A stretch of 14,940 nt of DNA from Anaerolinea sp. (GTDB lineage Bacteria > Chloroflexota > Anaerolineae > JAAEKA01), in the NCBI GenBank assembly GCA_014879765.1, contig JACSRL010000394.1, positions 1 through 14,940 on the forward strand, given 5' to 3'. Below the pieces are notes generated by a model. That model was not told the DNA's origin and ran no database searches. It worked only from the letters and a program-made list of their open reading frames with translations. This document shows positions 1 to 7,296 of this stretch, in pieces. Each line of letters opens with the position of its first letter. Positions within the stretch are counted from its first letter, which is position 1. The position numbers and the translations under genes are program-made.

Positions 1-522
1 GTTCGCGGCCTCGCTGTAGGTCTGCATGGGGTTGAGGTGGCTGGTCACGACGACGCCGTGCGCCTGGCCCTGGCGCATCTGCTGCTCCACCGCCTTGGCG
101 TGGGTGTCCGTCTTCACCACCAGCAACGTATCGCCGTGCTGCACAGCCTCACGGAACTCCTGGATCGCGTTGTCGGCGTCCGAACGGCCCATGACCCAGC
201 CCAGGAACAGGCCGCAGAAGAGGCCGATCAGCAAGAAGACCAGCAAGGTCAGCGCGGCAATGCCAGCGGTGGCATCGAAGACATAGATCGAGCCGACGCC
301 GGCGAAGAGGCCGAACAGGGCAAAGATCGCCACCAGGGTGATGGTGGAGGCGCGGACGGTCTTCATGGTGATGCTGCGCGGCGCCGGCTCCACCAATTGA
401 TCGGCCGGGGTGGCGTTGTTCATCAGTTGAATCTGATGGTCAGGCACGCCGGCCTTATGCACAGCCGCGGCCGCGGCCTCGGCATTGCTGCGATGTGTGA
501 ACAGACCTAAGACAGTAGTCAT
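1..522 (-). CDS. General stress protein 17M (YflT)-like membrane protein, 3' end outside the window
   Basis: This frame runs from an ATG at 522 to the left edge without a stop, giving 174 residues of a partial protein. Residues 1-34 (MTTVLGLFTHRSNAEAAA...) have the look of the small N-terminal domain of the general stress protein 17M/YflT family, whose members begin with a hydrophobic strand followed by an Ala/Glu-rich helix. Two hydrophobic segments follow at about 59-80 and 86-111, so it is probably an inner-membrane protein with both ends on the same side. A soluble alpha/beta segment follows (GDTLLVVKTD, about 130-139). The start is supported by a purine-rich Shine-Dalgarno stretch (GAGGAAGGAAGAAG) directly upstream. 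Family members are usually stress-induced and of unknown biochemistry. The family call is from residue pattern only; that it is a real gene is much surer than its name. Confidence 0.75.
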   Translation of the reverse strand, partial: MTTVLGLFTHRSNAEAAAAAVHKAGVPDHQIQLMNNATPADQLVEPAPRSITMKTVRASTITLVAIFALFGLFAGVGSIYVFDATAGIAALTLLVFLLIGLFCGLFLGWVMGRSDADNAIQEFREAVQHGDTLLVVKTDTHAKAVEQQMRQGQAHGVVVTSHLNPMQTYSEAAN

Positions 523-602
523 CTTCTTCCTTCCTCACCGTCGGTGCTGATGTGCTTCAAGCAGGCCACAACGTCGCTGCCACAGCCTGTTGGTTGGGGG
601 AT

Positions 603-631
603 AGTATACACAAGGAAGGAAAATGGCGAAA
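603..631 (-). promoter_or_regulatory. Weak candidate promoter for the stress-protein gene
   Basis: On the minus strand TATACT (603-608, 5 of 6 matches to the -10 consensus) lies 17 bp from a poor -35 (TTTCGC, 626-631). The start codon is about 80 nt downstream. The -35 is too weak for confidence, and the gene could also be read from the R-M cassette upstream. Confidence 0.3.
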
Positions 632-660
632 TTCAATCGTTGGCTGGTGCATAACGCGGC

Positions 661-1791
661 TCAGGCTTGCCGCAAAAGATCAGCCCATGCCCGACGGTGT
701 TCGATTCGTGCGTTGCTTCGCTCAAGTTCACTGCCGACCTCTCCCAGAAACTCAACACGTCCTTCCTCACCGAACAAGATCAGGATACCCAGTGCGAAAT
801 CAGCGAATCTAACCACATAGACGTTTTGGCCGCTGGTGAATTCACTGCGGATACGCGCGTCGATGATATCCTGGTTATGACTTTCCTTACCCTGTTCAGC
901 AACCACAAGAAGCTCCGTGATGTGTCGAGCACGAACGGCATCCAGGATGGTGTCAAGCTGAACCAGGGTGAGCTCCCGATCCTTTACCTCGACTACCAGC
1001 ACAACCCTATCATCCAACAGGCACTCGATATCACCTGACATGCCACTGGAGATGTCTGACGCCGTGACCTTTTCCCGGCGCACCTCATCAAAGAGAGCAA
1101 ATCGTCTGCCGATGACGCGAAACAGCGCGGTGCAGACGACCTCCATCCGTTCACCCCCAGATCGGGCAGCCAGATATTCATCGATGAGTTGGTTGGTTCG
1201 ATCCAGGCTGATCCGGTTTGGCGTCGGGTACATCACAGACACTGTATCCAACAGGCGATAGATCTCGAACAGCACCTGATCGAAGACTGTCCTGGCGAAG
1301 GAGGAGTCAGAACTGCTTTCCACAGCGTCCAGAACCGCAACCAACTTATCCCAGTCGGTTCTATTCTTTTGCGCTCCCCGATAATCCTGGGTGATGCCAG
1401 GCACACGCAAGGGGTTGTTGACATACGGCTCTGGAGATCCACCCAACACCCGTTCATGGTCACGATCAAAGGGAACGATCACGCCATGGGCGATGGTACG
1501 AGCGTCGAATGCGCCTGAGCCGAGGTAGCCAGCTTGAACCGCGTGGGCGTCCAGCGCTGGATTCACCGCCTTGGCCAGCAACTGCGTCGGCAGGACATAG
1601 TGATAGGTCAACGTTGAGCTTTGCAGACAGTCGCGTATCAACTGAATCAAGTCTTGGTTCAGCGCCAACGGCTCGACCACTTCGTCGGCGTCGGCAGTCT
1701 GAAGGCGATTCTTTACTTCTTCCCAACGCTGATTGAGATATGTGCTACAATCATAGATGAAGCCTTGATCCTCACGAAGTCTTCTGGGCAT
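661..1791 (-). CDS. Type II restriction endonuclease, SacI family
   Basis: The 376-residue protein matches the SacI endonuclease family as I remember it. The family-type block FDARTIAHGVIVPF (95-108) followed by GGSPEPYVNN (117-126) parallels SacI's own FSLRTLCHGVVVP...GREPINNQP. A PD-(D/E)XK nuclease core is visible: Asp254 in GDIEC (253-257), then Glu268 and Lys270 in VVEVKD (266-271), the usual metal-binding set. It would cleave unmethylated DNA. SacI itself cuts GAGCTC, but the specificity here is only a guess. The start is preceded by AGAAGG at good spacing. The gene lies 19 nt downstream of the D12 methyltransferase and is presumably co-transcribed, so the methylase is made first. Nothing appears truncated, and the three nuclease residues are all present. 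Confidence 0.88.
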   Translation of the reverse strand: MPRRLREDQGFIYDCSTYLNQRWEEVKNRLQTADADEVVEPLALNQDLIQLIRDCLQSSTLTYHYVLPTQLLAKAVNPALDAHAVQAGYLGSGAFDARTIAHGVIVPFDRDHERVLGGSPEPYVNNPLRVPGITQDYRGAQKNRTDWDKLVAVLDAVESSSDSSFARTVFDQVLFEIYRLLDTVSVMYPTPNRISLDRTNQLIDEYLAARSGGERMEVVCTALFRVIGRRFALFDEVRREKVTASDISSGMSGDIECLLDDRVVLVVEVKDRELTLVQLDTILDAVRARHITELLVVAEQGKESHNQDIIDARIRSEFTSGQNVYVVRFADFALGILILFGEEGRVEFLGEVGSELERSNARIEHRRAWADLLRQA

Positions 1792-1810
1792 GTCTTCAAC
1801 CTTCTTGCGA

Positions 1811-2617
1811 TTAATAGTTGGTCCACAGCACTTCCACCCGCTCTGTTTTCACTGAGTGGGTCTTTTTGGATCCTTCCTCGTGGACATTCCACTCCTTGTA
1901 GAGCGAGTCCATCAGCGCGCCGTGATACCCGGAAATGGCGACCTTTCCTTGGACGGAGGAGAGAGCCTCATGCAACTGGATATGCTCCAGATCAGTCATC
2001 TCGTACTGATAGGCTTTTGAATCCCCCCGCGAGTCGTGAGGATAGGGTGGATCACAATAGAAAAGTGTCTCCGGGCTGTCGTATCGCCGGATCACGTTGA
2101 TGGCCAGGTCGTGCTCGATCTGCACCCGCAACAGGCGCGAAGCGATCCACTCCAACCCTTCGACGCTGCCCAGCCAACGCGATACGGCTCCAGCCATGCC
2201 CGCCCGGCTGGTTTGTAGGCAGTTGGCCCAACGTCCAACCGAGGCAGTCTGAGCCAGGCCGGTGCGCACTTGCCGGGCACGAATGAAAAATCGGCGCGCC
2301 TGTTCAACTGAGGAAAGGCCTGCCCCGTCGCCGTTGGTCCTGATGGCCTCAACGAATTCCTCCCGCGAGAAGGGGGTCATGCCAATGGCGTAGACCAACT
2401 CCTCTTTCTGGTCGCGCAACACGCGAAAGAAGTTGACGACCTCGCCATCCAGGTCATTGTAGGTCTCGACCGGGGCCGGCTCGCGATTGAGCAAGACGGC
2501 CGCCGACCCCCCGAACGGCTCACAATAGTGGTGTGCAGCCGGAAGCAGGCCCAGGAGCCACTCCAGATGGCTATATTTGCCGCCATACCAGCCGAATGCG
2601 ATTTTGTTCCGCGCCAT
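1811..2617 (-). CDS. DNA adenine N6-methyltransferase, D12 (Dam-like) class
   Basis: The 268-residue protein has the full D12-class layout. The SAM-binding N-terminal motif X is FGWYGGKYSHLEWLL (8-22), motif I is EPFGGSAAVLL (33-43), NDLDG is at 54-58, and the catalytic motif IV DPPY is at 189-192. It ends in EVLWTNY, typical for the class. It should transfer a methyl group from S-adenosylmethionine to the N6 of adenine in the site cut by the neighbouring SacI-family nuclease. It is first in a two-gene unit (methylase, 19-nt gap, nuclease). A predicted promoter lies 61 bp upstream. The ribosome site is modest (AGGACA, about 7 nt from ATG). The D12 assignment is secure; the recognition sequence cannot be read from the protein. 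Confidence 0.93.
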   Translation of the reverse strand: MARNKIAFGWYGGKYSHLEWLLGLLPAAHHYCEPFGGSAAVLLNREPAPVETYNDLDGEVVNFFRVLRDQKEELVYAIGMTPFSREEFVEAIRTNGDGAGLSSVEQARRFFIRARQVRTGLAQTASVGRWANCLQTSRAGMAGAVSRWLGSVEGLEWIASRLLRVQIEHDLAINVIRRYDSPETLFYCDPPYPHDSRGDSKAYQYEMTDLEHIQLHEALSSVQGKVAISGYHGALMDSLYKEWNVHEEGSKKTHSVKTERVEVLWTNY

Positions 2618-2623
2618 CGATGC

Positions 2624-2650
2624 TGTCCTGTGAAAGTAACCTGTGTCCTG
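2624..2650. repeat. Two direct TGTCCTG heptamers in the methyltransferase leader
   Basis: TGTCCTG occurs at 2624-2630 and again at 2644-2650 (plus-strand reading), a 20-bp spacing close to two helical turns. Both copies lie between the predicted -10 and the methyltransferase start, where an operator could sit. They do not resemble the usual C-protein boxes, and no C-protein gene is present. Chance occurrence is possible. Confidence 0.3.
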
Positions 2651-2677
2651 CTCGATTCGTTCTGTCTCTTCCCGCCT

Positions 2678-2705
2678 ATCTTATCACATCCAGCCGTAGC
2701 GTCAA
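2678..2705 (-). promoter_or_regulatory. Promoter of the D12/SacI-family R-M cassette
   Basis: On the minus strand TTGACG (2700-2705, 5 of 6 to the -35 consensus) and TAAGAT (2678-2683, 4 of 6) are 16 bp apart. Transcription would start near 2671, leaving a leader of about 54 nt before the methyltransferase ATG at 2617. Its place just after the permease stop suggests the cassette carries its own promoter and does not depend on the exporter operon upstream. Confidence 0.6.
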
Positions 2706-2718
2706 ACCCTGCGCTTGT

Positions 2719-3537
2719 TCACAGCCGCGCGATCAATTCGGTTCGATGAAAAGTCCTTTTGCCGTAGTAGAGCAGCACCAGGCTGATGAGCCACAGCGCC
2801 AGCCCCAGCCCCAGGGTCAGCCAGATGCTGAAATAGATCACACCCACGGCCTGAGCCAGCAGCAGGATCACGATCGGCAGCACCACCAGCGAACCGGTCT
2901 GATAGGCGTCCTGGAAGGTCTTGGCGCGCACCGAGACCAGGATCATGCTGGTCAGGCCAAAAGCCGCGGCGGCCGGCGCCACCCAAACCACCATCACCGT
3001 CCAGATCAGGTTGGGGAAGAGCGGCCTGCCCACCAACTGGGCCGCGGCCAGGTTAGCTGTGACGCTGTAGAGCCCATAGCCCAGCAGCGACACCGCCAGC
3101 GCGGGCAGCCAGGCCGAGAGCAGCTTGCCGGTCAGCAGCTCGCCGTCGGTGGTGGGGGTGTAGAGCAGCGCCTCCAGCGTCTTGCGCTCCTTCTCTCCCA
3201 CGAAGCTGTCGGCCGCGATCACGTTGGCCACCATGAGCGGCACGATCAAGAACAACGGCGCCAGCATGTAGACCAGGAAGAAGACCGCGCCGGCCGCGTT
3301 GGCGTCCAGCCCCTCGAGCTGGGCGCGCAGGCCGGGGGATACCATGGCCAGCAGCTCTTGCAGGTCATTGCTGCCGGCGCCGGCGCTGCCCATGGCCGCG
3401 GGCAGCACCAGCACCAGCAACGGCAAGACCACAAAGAGGATCACCGGCACCAGGATAATCGGCAACACCACCCCTTTGTTCTGCAAGACCACCCGCAGAT
3501 CCTTGCGCATGATGGCCCAGATCGCACGCCAGTTCAT
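2719..3537 (-). CDS. ABC-2 type transporter permease
   Basis: The 272-residue membrane protein has about six hydrophobic segments (roughly 22-48, 84-110, 138-163, 175-203, 215-235, 238-258). The landmark GEKERKTLEALLYTP (112-126) is a cytoplasmic coupling element common to NatB-like and other ABC-2 permeases. It would form the membrane part of an exporter with the ATPase encoded just upstream. The two genes overlap by four bases (ATGA, 3534-3537), so translation is probably coupled; a strong GGAGGTGA lies inside the end of the ATPase gene. Substrate unknown: the family exports sodium, drugs, peptides or lipids. No terminator is obvious after its stop; the R-M promoter follows almost at once. 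Confidence 0.9.
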   Translation of the reverse strand: MNWRAIWAIMRKDLRVVLQNKGVVLPIILVPVILFVVLPLLVLVLPAAMGSAGAGSNDLQELLAMVSPGLRAQLEGLDANAAGAVFFLVYMLAPLFLIVPLMVANVIAADSFVGEKERKTLEALLYTPTTDGELLTGKLLSAWLPALAVSLLGYGLYSVTANLAAAQLVGRPLFPNLIWTVMVVWVAPAAAAFGLTSMILVSVRAKTFQDAYQTGSLVVLPIVILLLAQAVGVIYFSIWLTLGLGLALWLISLVLLYYGKRTFHRTELIARL

Positions 3538-4478
3538 GGCTTCACCTCCGCGTCGCTGTGCAGGGCAAAGTAGACGTCCTCCAGGGTTGGCTCCTGCGGC
3601 GTCACCTGGTAGATGCGCACGCCAGCCTGCACCAGCCGGCTGATCAGCTCGGGGACAGCCTCGCGCTCGGCGCCGCTGACCACGATGACGCCGTTGCGCT
3701 GATTCGCGCTGACGATGCCCGGCGCGCCGTGCAGGGCCTGCAAGGCCGCGGCCGTGTCGTCGGGTGTCAGCTCGAACTCCACCGTCAGGTTGCGCACCAG
3801 CCGCCGCGCCAGATCGTGCGGCGCGCCGACAGCCACCAGACGGCCATGCTCCATCACCGCGACGCGGTCGCAGAGCCGCTGGGCCTCCACCAGATTGTGG
3901 GTGTTCATGAACACGGTGCGCCCGGCGCGCGCGCTGTGCAGGATCATCTCGTGTACCTGGCGCGCCGCCACCGGATCCAGCGCGGCCGTCGGCTCATCCA
4001 GGAAGAGCAGCGCCGGCTGATGCACCACGGTGCGGGCCAGGGCCAGCCGCTGCTTCATCCCTTTGCTGAACTCGCCCACCCTGTCGTCGGCGCGCTCGGC
4101 CAGCTCGAAGGTGGCCAGCAGCTCATCCACACGCGCCTTGACCTCAGCCTTGGGCACGCCGTACAGGTCGGCGTAAAGGCTGAGGTTGAGACGGGCGCTC
4201 AGGCGCTCGTCCAACGAAGGGCTTTCGGTCAGCACGCCGGTCTGGCGGCGCAGCGCGGGGCCGTCGGCCATGGGATCCAGCCCCAGCACGCGCGCCTGGC
4301 CGGCGCTGGGGGTCAGCACGCCGTTGAGCAGGCGCACAGTGGTGGTCTTGCCGGCGCCGTTGTGGCCCAGAAAGCCGAACACCTCGCCGCGGTTGACCTC
4401 CAGGGTCAGCTCGGCGACCGCCAGCGTGTCGCCAAAGCGCCGGCTCAGGCCGTTGGCAACGATAATGGGATCAGACAT
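3534..4478 (-). CDS. ABC transporter ATP-binding protein (exporter type)
   Basis: The 314-residue protein has a complete nucleotide-binding domain: Walker A GHNGAGKTT (38-46), signature FSKGMKQRLALA (137-148), Walker B ALLFLDEP (156-163), D-loop AALD (165-168) and the switch histidine in NTHN (His194). A C-terminal extension of about 90 residues after the core is typical of NatA/CcmA-like exporter ATPases and ends with TLEDVYFAL. It powers the permease that follows with an ATGA overlap. TGGAG precedes the ATG at good spacing. The gene starts 61 nt after the stop of the lipoprotein hydrolase, so the three genes are likely one operon (hydrolase, ATPase, permease). Confidence 0.95.
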   Translation of the reverse strand: MSDPIIVANGLSRRFGDTLAVAELTLEVNRGEVFGFLGHNGAGKTTTVRLLNGVLTPSAGQARVLGLDPMADGPALRRQTGVLTESPSLDERLSARLNLSLYADLYGVPKAEVKARVDELLATFELAERADDRVGEFSKGMKQRLALARTVVHQPALLFLDEPTAALDPVAARQVHEMILHSARAGRTVFMNTHNLVEAQRLCDRVAVMEHGRLVAVGAPHDLARRLVRNLTVEFELTPDDTAAALQALHGAPGIVSANQRNGVIVVSGAEREAVPELISRLVQAGVRIYQVTPQEPTLEDVYFALHSDAEVKP

Positions 4479-4539
4479 GGAACGCTCCAGTCACGGGATG
4501 CTTCGGCGCCTGCGGTCAGCATGACAGGGGGGCAGATGC

Positions 4540-5700
4540 TCAGGGCAGTTGCACCCGCGCCAGCAGCCATTGGCTGATGGCCGCCAGAAAGTCAGGCATC
4601 AACTGCGGCGGGAGGCTCGCATACTCCGCGACGCCGCCCGTTTGCGCCTCCTGGAAAAGGTGATTGGCCGTGGGCAGCACCTGGATGGTGACATCGGCGT
4701 TGCCGGCCTTGCCCAGCGCGGCCTGCAGGGCCGTGCTGTTCTGCTCGGCGTCCACCTGGACGTCCCGGCCGCCGAAGATGCCCAACACCGGCGCGCTGAC
4801 CTTGGCCAGGTCATCGGCCGGGTTGTAGCGCAGGAAGAACTGATACCAGGGGCTTTGGAAGGCCTGCAGTTGGGCCGCCACCTGGGCTTGAATCACCGCG
4901 TCGATGTCGCCCAAGGCTGCCTTTTGTTCCTCAGACAGCGCCGCGGCCTGCTCCTGAGCGATCTGCGTGATCAGCGTCTCCAGGGCGGGCCAGTCCTGGT
5001 TCATGGCCAGATCCAGCGCCTCCCGTTGCTGCACCACCGCGATGTCGGCCGCCTCCTGGCTGGCGCCGGAGGCCAGGGCCAGCCGCTCCACCTGTTTCAG
5101 GAGCGTATCATAGCCGTCCACGGCTGTGCCGGCCATGGAGATGACGAAGGCCACCGCGGGGTTGCGCGCGGCCACCATGGCCGCCAGCATGCCCCCTTCG
5201 CTGTGGCCCAGCAGGCCGATTTGCTGGCTGTCGATGTCGGCCCGGCTTTGCAGGTAGCGCAGCGCGGCCTCGGCATCGTCGGCAAAATCGGCTGACGTGG
5301 CCGTGGCAGGGTCGCCGCTGGAACCGCCCACGCCGCGGTCGTCGTAGCGCAGCACGGCGATCCCCTGGCGGGTCAGGGTGTCGGCGATCTGGTAGAAGGG
5401 CCTGTAGCCGGGCACGATCGACAGCGCCTCGTCCCGATCCTGTTGGCCGCTGCCGCTGAGCAGGATCAGCGCGGGGAAGGGGCCGTCGCCCTCAGGCAGG
5501 GTCAGCGTGCCGGCCAGGGTCACGTCACCGTTTTGGAAAGTAATCTCCTCGGCGGCGTAGGGCAGAGGCTCAGCCGTGGGCGTCTCTGTCGCCGCGGGCG
5601 TCTCTGTCGCCGCGCGCGAGCAGGCGGCTATGAGCGCCGCCGGCAACAAAACGAGCAGCAGGCTCAATAGCCTGACTGAAAGGCGTCTATGGAAAAACAT
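4540..5700 (-). CDS. Secreted lipoprotein, alpha/beta hydrolase (S33/dienelactone hydrolase-like)
   Basis: The 386-residue protein starts with a lipoprotein signal: a basic N-terminus, a hydrophobic stretch, and lipobox LIAAC with Cys27 as the lipidated residue. A Thr/Pro/Ala-rich linker (about 30-46) follows, then an alpha/beta hydrolase fold. The catalytic triad is readable: Ser167 in GHSEGG, Asp313 in GGRD, His347 in TANHLF. LLSGSGQQDRDE (80-91) supplies the oxyanion region and is characteristic of the small-molecule esterase/peptidase group. A long helical insert (about 195-290) forms a lid. It is likely anchored outside the membrane and cleaves an ester or peptide; the substrate is unknown. 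The start has AGGAG six bases upstream. It may be the first gene of the exporter operon. Confidence 0.9.
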   Translation of the reverse strand: MFFHRRLSVRLLSLLLVLLPAALIAACSRAATETPAATETPTAEPLPYAAEEITFQNGDVTLAGTLTLPEGDGPFPALILLSGSGQQDRDEALSIVPGYRPFYQIADTLTRQGIAVLRYDDRGVGGSSGDPATATSADFADDAEAALRYLQSRADIDSQQIGLLGHSEGGMLAAMVAARNPAVAFVISMAGTAVDGYDTLLKQVERLALASGASQEAADIAVVQQREALDLAMNQDWPALETLITQIAQEQAAALSEEQKAALGDIDAVIQAQVAAQLQAFQSPWYQFFLRYNPADDLAKVSAPVLGIFGGRDVQVDAEQNSTALQAALGKAGNADVTIQVLPTANHLFQEAQTGGVAEYASLPPQLMPDFLAAISQWLLARVQLP

Positions 5701-5734
5701 TGGTATCTCCTGTTGTAACTGCTCAGCCTCGCTC

Positions 5735-5831
5735 AGAAACCGGGCTTTTCTCGTGCGGGCATGGTTTTCGTCTGCGCAACGGCCTTCCGTGGCGCCATGA
5801 CCCTGGTCTGCAAGACAAAAACCCGGTTTCT
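5735..5831. repeat. 97-bp element bounded by 15-bp inverted repeats
   Basis: AGAAACCGGGCTTTT (5735-5749) and AAAAACCCGGTTTCT (5817-5831) are inverted repeats matching at 14 of 15 positions. Between them is a second imperfect hairpin, GCGCAACGG against CCGTGGCGC (8 of 9). The element fills most of the gap between the GreA-like gene and the hydrolase. It resembles the palindromic intergenic repeats or MITE-like elements found in many copies in some genomes. No T-tract follows either arm as an intrinsic terminator would need. No flanking target duplication is clear. Confidence 0.6.
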
Positions 5832-5852
5832 AACGCCACTCCTGTTTTTGGG

Positions 5853-6263
5853 TCACGGCTCGCTCCAGCCGGTCATGCCCGTCGGATCATAGTCGCCCCA
5901 CTTGCCGCTGAAGGAGGAGGCGAAGATCTCGGCGTTGGTGCGTTCGGCGTCGCTGAGGGCCTTTTGCAGCACGGCCGCGCGCCGCTCCTGGGCGTCAGCC
6001 GGCGCGGCCACCTGCGAAGGACTCACGCGCACGATGCGCACACGGCGGATGTCGCCCATGAGGTAGGGCGTCTCGCTGCCCGCGGTCAGGCCGCGGATCG
6101 CCCGTGCCAGCGGCGTGTTGGCGCCCAGAAAGCCCTGCGCCAGGTCGGCCGCCGACACCTTGACCAGGTCCACGGCCAGCGGCTCACGGCTACCCTGTTC
6201 GTCGATCAGTTCCAACTCGACATGGACGCCGATCTGCACCGGCATCAGTTCTATCTCTGTCAT
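5853..6263 (-). CDS. Standalone GreA/GreB C-terminal-domain-like protein
   Basis: The 136-residue protein has no signal peptide or membrane segment. Residues about 10-82 align by eye with the C-terminal FKBP-like domain of GreA/GreB. A strand-rich beginning (VHVELELIDEQGSREPLAVDLV) is followed by GFLGANTPLARAIRGLTAGSE (compare GreA ISVNSPIARGLIGKEEDD) and a closing VRIVRV strand. The N-terminal coiled coil that reaches into the RNA polymerase channel is absent, so it is not a normal cleavage factor. The tail is a charged helix (about 88-112) and then an aromatic, Gly/Asp-rich end (SGKWGDYDPTG). The gene follows the BsoBI-like endonuclease by 10 nt on the same strand and must share its transcript. 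A partner role with RNA polymerase or the R-M proteins is only inference. The upstream ribosome site is weak, suggesting coupled translation. Confidence 0.7.
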   Translation of the reverse strand: MTEIELMPVQIGVHVELELIDEQGSREPLAVDLVKVSAADLAQGFLGANTPLARAIRGLTAGSETPYLMGDIRRVRIVRVSPSQVAAPADAQERRAAVLQKALSDAERTNAEIFASSFSGKWGDYDPTGMTGWSEP

Positions 6264-6273
6264 ATCCGTGTGC

Positions 6274-7296
6274 TCACAAGCTACACAGCCAGGACGCCAG
6301 CGACACCGCCTGCCGGTCGTCGGTCAGGTTGGCGGCGTTGGCCAGCTCGTCGTTTTCCAGTTGGTTCCAGATCTCGCCAGCCATGCTGGCCTCGATGGCG
6401 TTGCCGACGAAGAAGAGATGCGGCATCGACGGCAGCCCAGCAAAGGAGCGACGGATGCGGCCCAGATGGGCGTTGGCCGTCTTCCAGTGCTCGTCCGCGC
6501 CGGCCGGGTCAATGCCGCCCTTGAGTTCGCCTAACGCAACATATAATTCGGCGTCGCGCACGACCTGGGGACGCCTGGCTTTGGAACGATACTGTTCCGG
6601 GGTGCTGTACAGAAGGCAGATGTCGACGTTCTTACCGCCTTTGCCCACCGTACCACTTTCCTTGTCGTCCAAATGCTCTTCATCTGTTTTGATGAGTGGT
6701 ACTTGAAGGTTGTAGGCAAGAACGCGAGGCAAGTAGCCAGTATTCCATGCGAATGCCCTCACGTCATCAAGATCGTCCAGGGCATCCGCTGACATCCACC
6801 TCTCACGCTGTTTGTCAAACCATTGGAACTCCCGACCCGAGAGACGCAGTTCGGATACAATAAATCTCGAAAATTTGCGTTGAGCCCAAATACCTACCAA
6901 GTTGCGTATCTTCCCACCCAGAGTATCGCCTCGGGTCAACAGAAATCTGTAAACTAACTCTTCGACAAACTTATTTCCGGCTGGCTTGAGGACATTTTCG
7001 ACGTATTGCAATAAAATTTCTCGGCGGTCAACTTCATTGAAGTAAGCTGCAGCTTTATCCGATACACCCGCTGCTGTCAACAAACCAGCTTGAATATCGA
7101 GCATATCGAGGAGATCATCGGGCTCGTTGGCTTGCTCTGCTTTAATCTTGAGAGACCGAGCAACCCACACAAAGTCGTTAGCCAGTCGGCTTTTCTCAAG
7201 CACTGCTTCGACGAAGCCGGCCCGCTTTGCCTCGTGAGTTGTAACCAACGACTGGCTGTTGACAAGATGGCGCATATAAGGGCGATCTCGATTCAT
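6274..7296 (-). CDS. Type II restriction endonuclease, AvaI/BsoBI family
   Basis: The 340-residue protein matches BsoBI/AvaI along most of its length as I recall those sequences. Nearly identical blocks are LGELKGGIDPAGADEHWKTA (255-274), NVDICL (223-228) and the C-terminal IWNQLE...ANLT segment. The active site is intact: Asp225, Glu257, Lys259 and His270. The Lys-to-His spacing of 11 equals that in BsoBI (Lys242, His253); the Asp-to-Glu distance is four longer. AvaI and BsoBI cut CYCGRG, so this is the first specificity to test. I chose the ATG at 7296, which has GGAGGA just upstream and overlaps the methylase stop as ATGA, over a GTG at 7320. The first two-thirds of the gene is AT-rich and the last third GC-rich. 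Confidence 0.93.
   Translation of the reverse strand: MNRDRPYMRHLVNSQSLVTTHEAKRAGFVEAVLEKSRLANDFVWVARSLKIKAEQANEPDDLLDMLDIQAGLLTAAGVSDKAAAYFNEVDRREILLQYVENVLKPAGNKFVEELVYRFLLTRGDTLGGKIRNLVGIWAQRKFSRFIVSELRLSGREFQWFDKQRERWMSADALDDLDDVRAFAWNTGYLPRVLAYNLQVPLIKTDEEHLDDKESGTVGKGGKNVDICLLYSTPEQYRSKARRPQVVRDAELYVALGELKGGIDPAGADEHWKTANAHLGRIRRSFAGLPSMPHLFFVGNAIEASMAGEIWNQLENDELANAANLTDDRQAVSLASWLCSL

Noticed and set aside
2533..3573. 346-codon plus-strand open frame, Gln/His-rich
   Set aside because: It is an antisense shadow of the ABC-2 permease; hydrophobic codons read backwards give the Gln/His runs.
3558..4577. 339-codon plus-strand open frame, and a similar one at 9070-9972
   Set aside because: Both lie opposite ABC ATPases with all nucleotide-binding motifs, and neither has a recognisable domain.
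5853..6263. Calling this gene greA
   Set aside because: Only the C-terminal domain is recognisable; the coiled-coil cleavage domain is missing and the tail is unrelated.
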